A stretch of 16,262 nt of DNA. Source: Acidobacteriaceae bacterium. GTDB taxonomy: Bacteria > Acidobacteriota > Terriglobia > Terriglobales > Acidobacteriaceae. The notes under the pieces were generated by a model that ran no database searches, was not told where the DNA came from, and worked only from the letters and a program-made list of their open reading frames with translations. Shown piece by piece: positions 14,310-16,262 of this stretch. The stretch spans positions 1 through 16,262 of the forward strand of contig DAHUZD010000360.1 of the NCBI GenBank assembly GCA_027306745.1. The letters are read 5' to 3'. How positions within the stretch are numbered: the stretch's first letter is position 1; every line of letters begins with the position of its first letter. The position numbers and the translations under genes were made by a program.

Positions 14310-15791
14310 CTATTGGGGAATCAGCGTGGCCTCCAGCGCTGCATCGGCCAACGCATAGGGCAGGACGAGCCGCAGCCGGTTCGCAGGCAGATCTGCGGCA
14401 AGGCGCACGGGAATAAAGTTGTCGGAGAGCGCCTCCGTGAGGCCCTGCGCGCGCAGCGTGGCGCTGGTCTCCAGCGTGACCACGCTCAGCGGCTGGCCCA
14501 GCAGCGACTGGCGGAAGGCGCGGTTCTTTTCCTCGATCAACGAGCGCAAGGCCTGCATCCGCTCCCGTACCGCACCGCCAGCCACGGGGTGCGCGCGATG
14601 CATCTCCCAGGCCGGCGTACCGGGCCGGGCAGAAAAGGGAAACAGATGCAGATAGGTAAGGGGCAGCGCGGCTATGCAGTCATAACTCTCTTGAAACTCG
14701 GCATCGCTCTCGCCGGGAAAACCCACCATCACATCTGCGCCCAGAGCGGCCAGCGGCTGCGCAGCGCGAATGGCTTCCACCTTGGCAGCGTAGTGCCAGG
14801 GCCGATAGCGGCGGTGCATCCGGCGCAGCACGGCATCGCTGCCCGATTGCAGCGGCAGATGCGCGTGAGGCGCCAGACGCGGATGCTCTCCTTGTCCATA
14901 GCGTGCCAGAAGAGCCACCAGTGCATCCGTCCAATCCATCGGCTCCACAGAGCTGATGCGCAGCCGCGGCAGCGAAGTCTCCTCCAGAATCGCAGCCACC
15001 AAGTCCGCAAAATTCCGCTTAGGCGTCAGATCGCGTCCCCAGCGGCCGAGGTTGATGCCGGTCAGCACCAGCTCCACGCCACCTGCGTCGGCAAAGCTGC
15101 GCACGGCTTGCAGCACTGCTGCATGGGGCAGGGAGCGGCTCGGCCCGCGCGTCTCTGGAATCACGCAGAAGGTGCAGCGGTTGCCGCAGCCCTCCTGAAT
15201 CTTCAAGCTGGGGCGGGTACGCCCGGCGCGCGGATGCCACGTCGCATCGGCCAACGCAGCGCCCGACCAGAAGGGATTGTCTGTGGCGGCAGGCGCAGCA
15301 TGGCCAAAGAAGCTGTGCGCAAAGATCGGCGCGTGCAAGCCCTTGGCTCCCACCAGGCTGCTCACATTCGACCCCGCGGCCAGCTCTGCCAGCGAAACAA
15401 AACCGGCCTGCGCTGGCGGTGCGTCGGCTATGGACGGATGAGGAACAGGCTGCCATCCCTGCGTGGCGATGGTGGCAGCCAACGACTTATGGCTGTTGCC
15501 CACCACGGCAAAAACTCCGGACTGCACGGCCAGCTCCTGCGGCGCGCGCTGCGCATAGCAACCAGTGACCACAATGCGTGCGGACGGGCTGGTGTGGTGC
15601 ATCTTGCGAATGTAGGCGCGTGCGTCGCGGTCGGCCTCCGCCGTCACGGTGCAGGTGTTCACGATGACCACGTCCGCCTCGCCTGGTGCATGCGCCCGGC
15701 AGAGTCCCTGCTGCTCCAGCGCGCTGGCCATGGCGTCGCCATCGGCTTGGCTGGTACGGCAGCCAAAGTTTTCCACGTGGGATCCTGCCAT
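14310..15791 (-). CDS. mtaB: tRNA methylthiotransferase, MtaB type
   Basis: A 493-residue radical-SAM methylthiotransferase that adds the 2-methylthio group to t6A37 of tRNA, improving decoding. The N-terminal MTTase domain binds one [4Fe-4S] cluster through C11 (VENFGCRTSQ), C47 (VIVNTCTVTAEADRDAR) and C78 (VVTGCYAQ). The radical-SAM CxxxCxxC is C202, C206, C209 (QEGCGNRCTFC). These are followed by VLTGINLGRWG, RISSVEPMDW, HLPLQSGSDAVLRRMHRRY, ADVMVGFPGE and LHLFPFSARPGTPA. A TRAM-like C-terminus ends the protein. The linker between the two cluster regions (about 100-195) looks longer than in most MtaB proteins. The start at 15791 (MAGSHVENFG) is preferred over 15836 because homologues begin just before this motif; no strong ribosome-binding site is visible for either. 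Confidence 0.88.
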   Translation of the reverse strand: MAGSHVENFGCRTSQADGDAMASALEQQGLCRAHAPGEADVVIVNTCTVTAEADRDARAYIRKMHHTSPSARIVVTGCYAQRAPQELAVQSGVFAVVGNSHKSLAATIATQGWQPVPHPSIADAPPAQAGFVSLAELAAGSNVSSLVGAKGLHAPIFAHSFFGHAAPAATDNPFWSGAALADATWHPRAGRTRPSLKIQEGCGNRCTFCVIPETRGPSRSLPHAAVLQAVRSFADAGGVELVLTGINLGRWGRDLTPKRNFADLVAAILEETSLPRLRISSVEPMDWTDALVALLARYGQGEHPRLAPHAHLPLQSGSDAVLRRMHRRYRPWHYAAKVEAIRAAQPLAALGADVMVGFPGESDAEFQESYDCIAALPLTYLHLFPFSARPGTPAWEMHRAHPVAGGAVRERMQALRSLIEEKNRAFRQSLLGQPLSVVTLETSATLRAQGLTEALSDNFIPVRLAADLPANRLRLVLPYALADAALEATLIPQ

Positions 15792-15856
15792 GTCGTCAGT
15801 GTAGCAACGCAGACGCAGCGAATTTTTTTTGCCCATCCCCGCAGGAGGTCTCCCGT

Positions 15857-16262
15857 ATGCCCGCCATGCAGCGCCGCATTCTTCTTGTCGATGATGAGGT
15901 CGCCATTCTGCTGGCGCTCAAAGCTATTTTGGAGATCAACGGCTTTGCCGTGGAGACGGCGGCCAGCGTGCGTGAGGCCAAGGCCAAGCTGCGCACCTCC
16001 ACCTTTCACATGGTTATTTCTGATCTGCGCATGGAAGATGACTCTTCAGGATTAGAAGTGCTGCGCGCGGCAAAAAAATCTGCGCATCCGCCGGCGGTGG
16101 CCTTGCTGACCGCCTATCCCGAAGCTGAAGAAGACCTGCTGAATGCAGGCGCGGACCAGATGCTGGTCAAGCCCATGAACACACGCGACCTGCTGCGGCA
16201 AATTGAGGCCTTGCTGGTGCAGCATCAGGATGGACAGGCGCAGGCAGGCCACGTGCCTGCCT
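15857..16262 (+). CDS. Response regulator receiver-domain protein, 3' end outside window
   Basis: About 135 residues are present and the frame is open at the window end. A CheY-like receiver domain is complete: acidic pocket D12-D13 (RILLVDDEVAIL), phosphorylation site D56 (MVISDLRM), T85 (LLTAYP) and K105 (MLVKPMNT). After the domain come a short linker and Gln-rich tail (VQHQDGQAQAGHV). It may be a single-domain regulator or carry an output domain beyond the edge. AGGAGGT (15843-15849) is 7 nt before ATG 15857, an excellent ribosome-binding site. It is divergent from mtaB, with which it shares a gap of about 65 nt. No cognate kinase is seen here. Confidence 0.9.
   Translation, partial: MPAMQRRILLVDDEVAILLALKAILEINGFAVETAASVREAKAKLRTSTFHMVISDLRMEDDSSGLEVLRAAKKSAHPPAVALLTAYPEAEEDLLNAGADQMLVKPMNTRDLLRQIEALLVQHQDGQAQAGHVPA

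Noticed and set aside
14289..14310. GGCACA/TGTGCC hairpin at the mtaB stop as a terminator
   Set aside because: Only 6 bp with a 10-nt loop and no T tract; it overlaps the stop codon and could be chance.
14163..16055. 630-codon open frame on the plus strand
   Set aside because: It lies antisense to mtaB and infC, both strongly supported by Fe-S and IF-3 motifs. Its translation is low-complexity, rich in R, Q, H and A, with no domain, and its length reflects high G+C codon bias.

Overview
The window looks like a chromosomal segment of an Acidobacteriota species, most likely class Terriglobia (Acidobacteriaceae or a close relative). This rests on three things: a secreted 'VWFA-related Acidobacterial' protein, a PadR regulator paired with a HAAS-type membrane protein, and G+C-rich housekeeping genes. 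The genus cannot be fixed from the sequence alone. Genes are dense and no gap exceeds about 300 bases. No rRNA, tRNA, CRISPR array, transposase or integrase was seen.

Layout, left to right. At 1-748 (-) is the N-terminal part of a chemoreceptor-like sensor cut by the window edge. At 1019-2101 (+) is recA, then coaD at 2245-2739 (+). A visibly more A+T-rich pair follows at 2863-4625 (+): an ABC/OLD-like AAA ATPase translationally coupled (TGATG) to a TOPRIM-like acidic-motif protein. It has the architecture of a two-gene ATPase/TOPRIM anti-phage system and is the best candidate here for an undercharacterised system. Next are rpsT (4767-5045, +) and a secreted thioredoxin-fold-like protein (5185-5751, +). 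Two overlapping GT4 glycosyltransferases (5769-8083, -) precede a HAAS membrane protein and its padR regulator (8158-9557, -), and then the secreted VWA protein (9780-11072, +).

At 11153-13375 (-) is a second A+T-richer insert: a compact dcm-vsr-REase operon whose enzymes resemble the CCWGG family (Dcm/M.EcoRII, Vsr, EcoRII C-terminal/PspGI). I find no CCWGG site inside it by eye. It sits between two near-identical 20-bp hairpins that end the flanking VWA and infC genes. These differ at five stem positions, all with compensating changes. infC (13558-14187, -) appears to use a non-AUG ATC start behind a strong GGAGG. mtaB (14310-15791, -) and a divergent response regulator (15857 onward, +, cut by the window end) close the segment.

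Taken together, this is a housekeeping backbone (recombination, CoA synthesis, translation, tRNA modification) carrying two separate defence-type insertions, one between coaD and rpsT and one between the convergent VWA and infC genes. Several promoters can be proposed. Those of coaD and padR would give mRNAs with almost no 5' leader, matching the absence of Shine-Dalgarno sequences at those starts.
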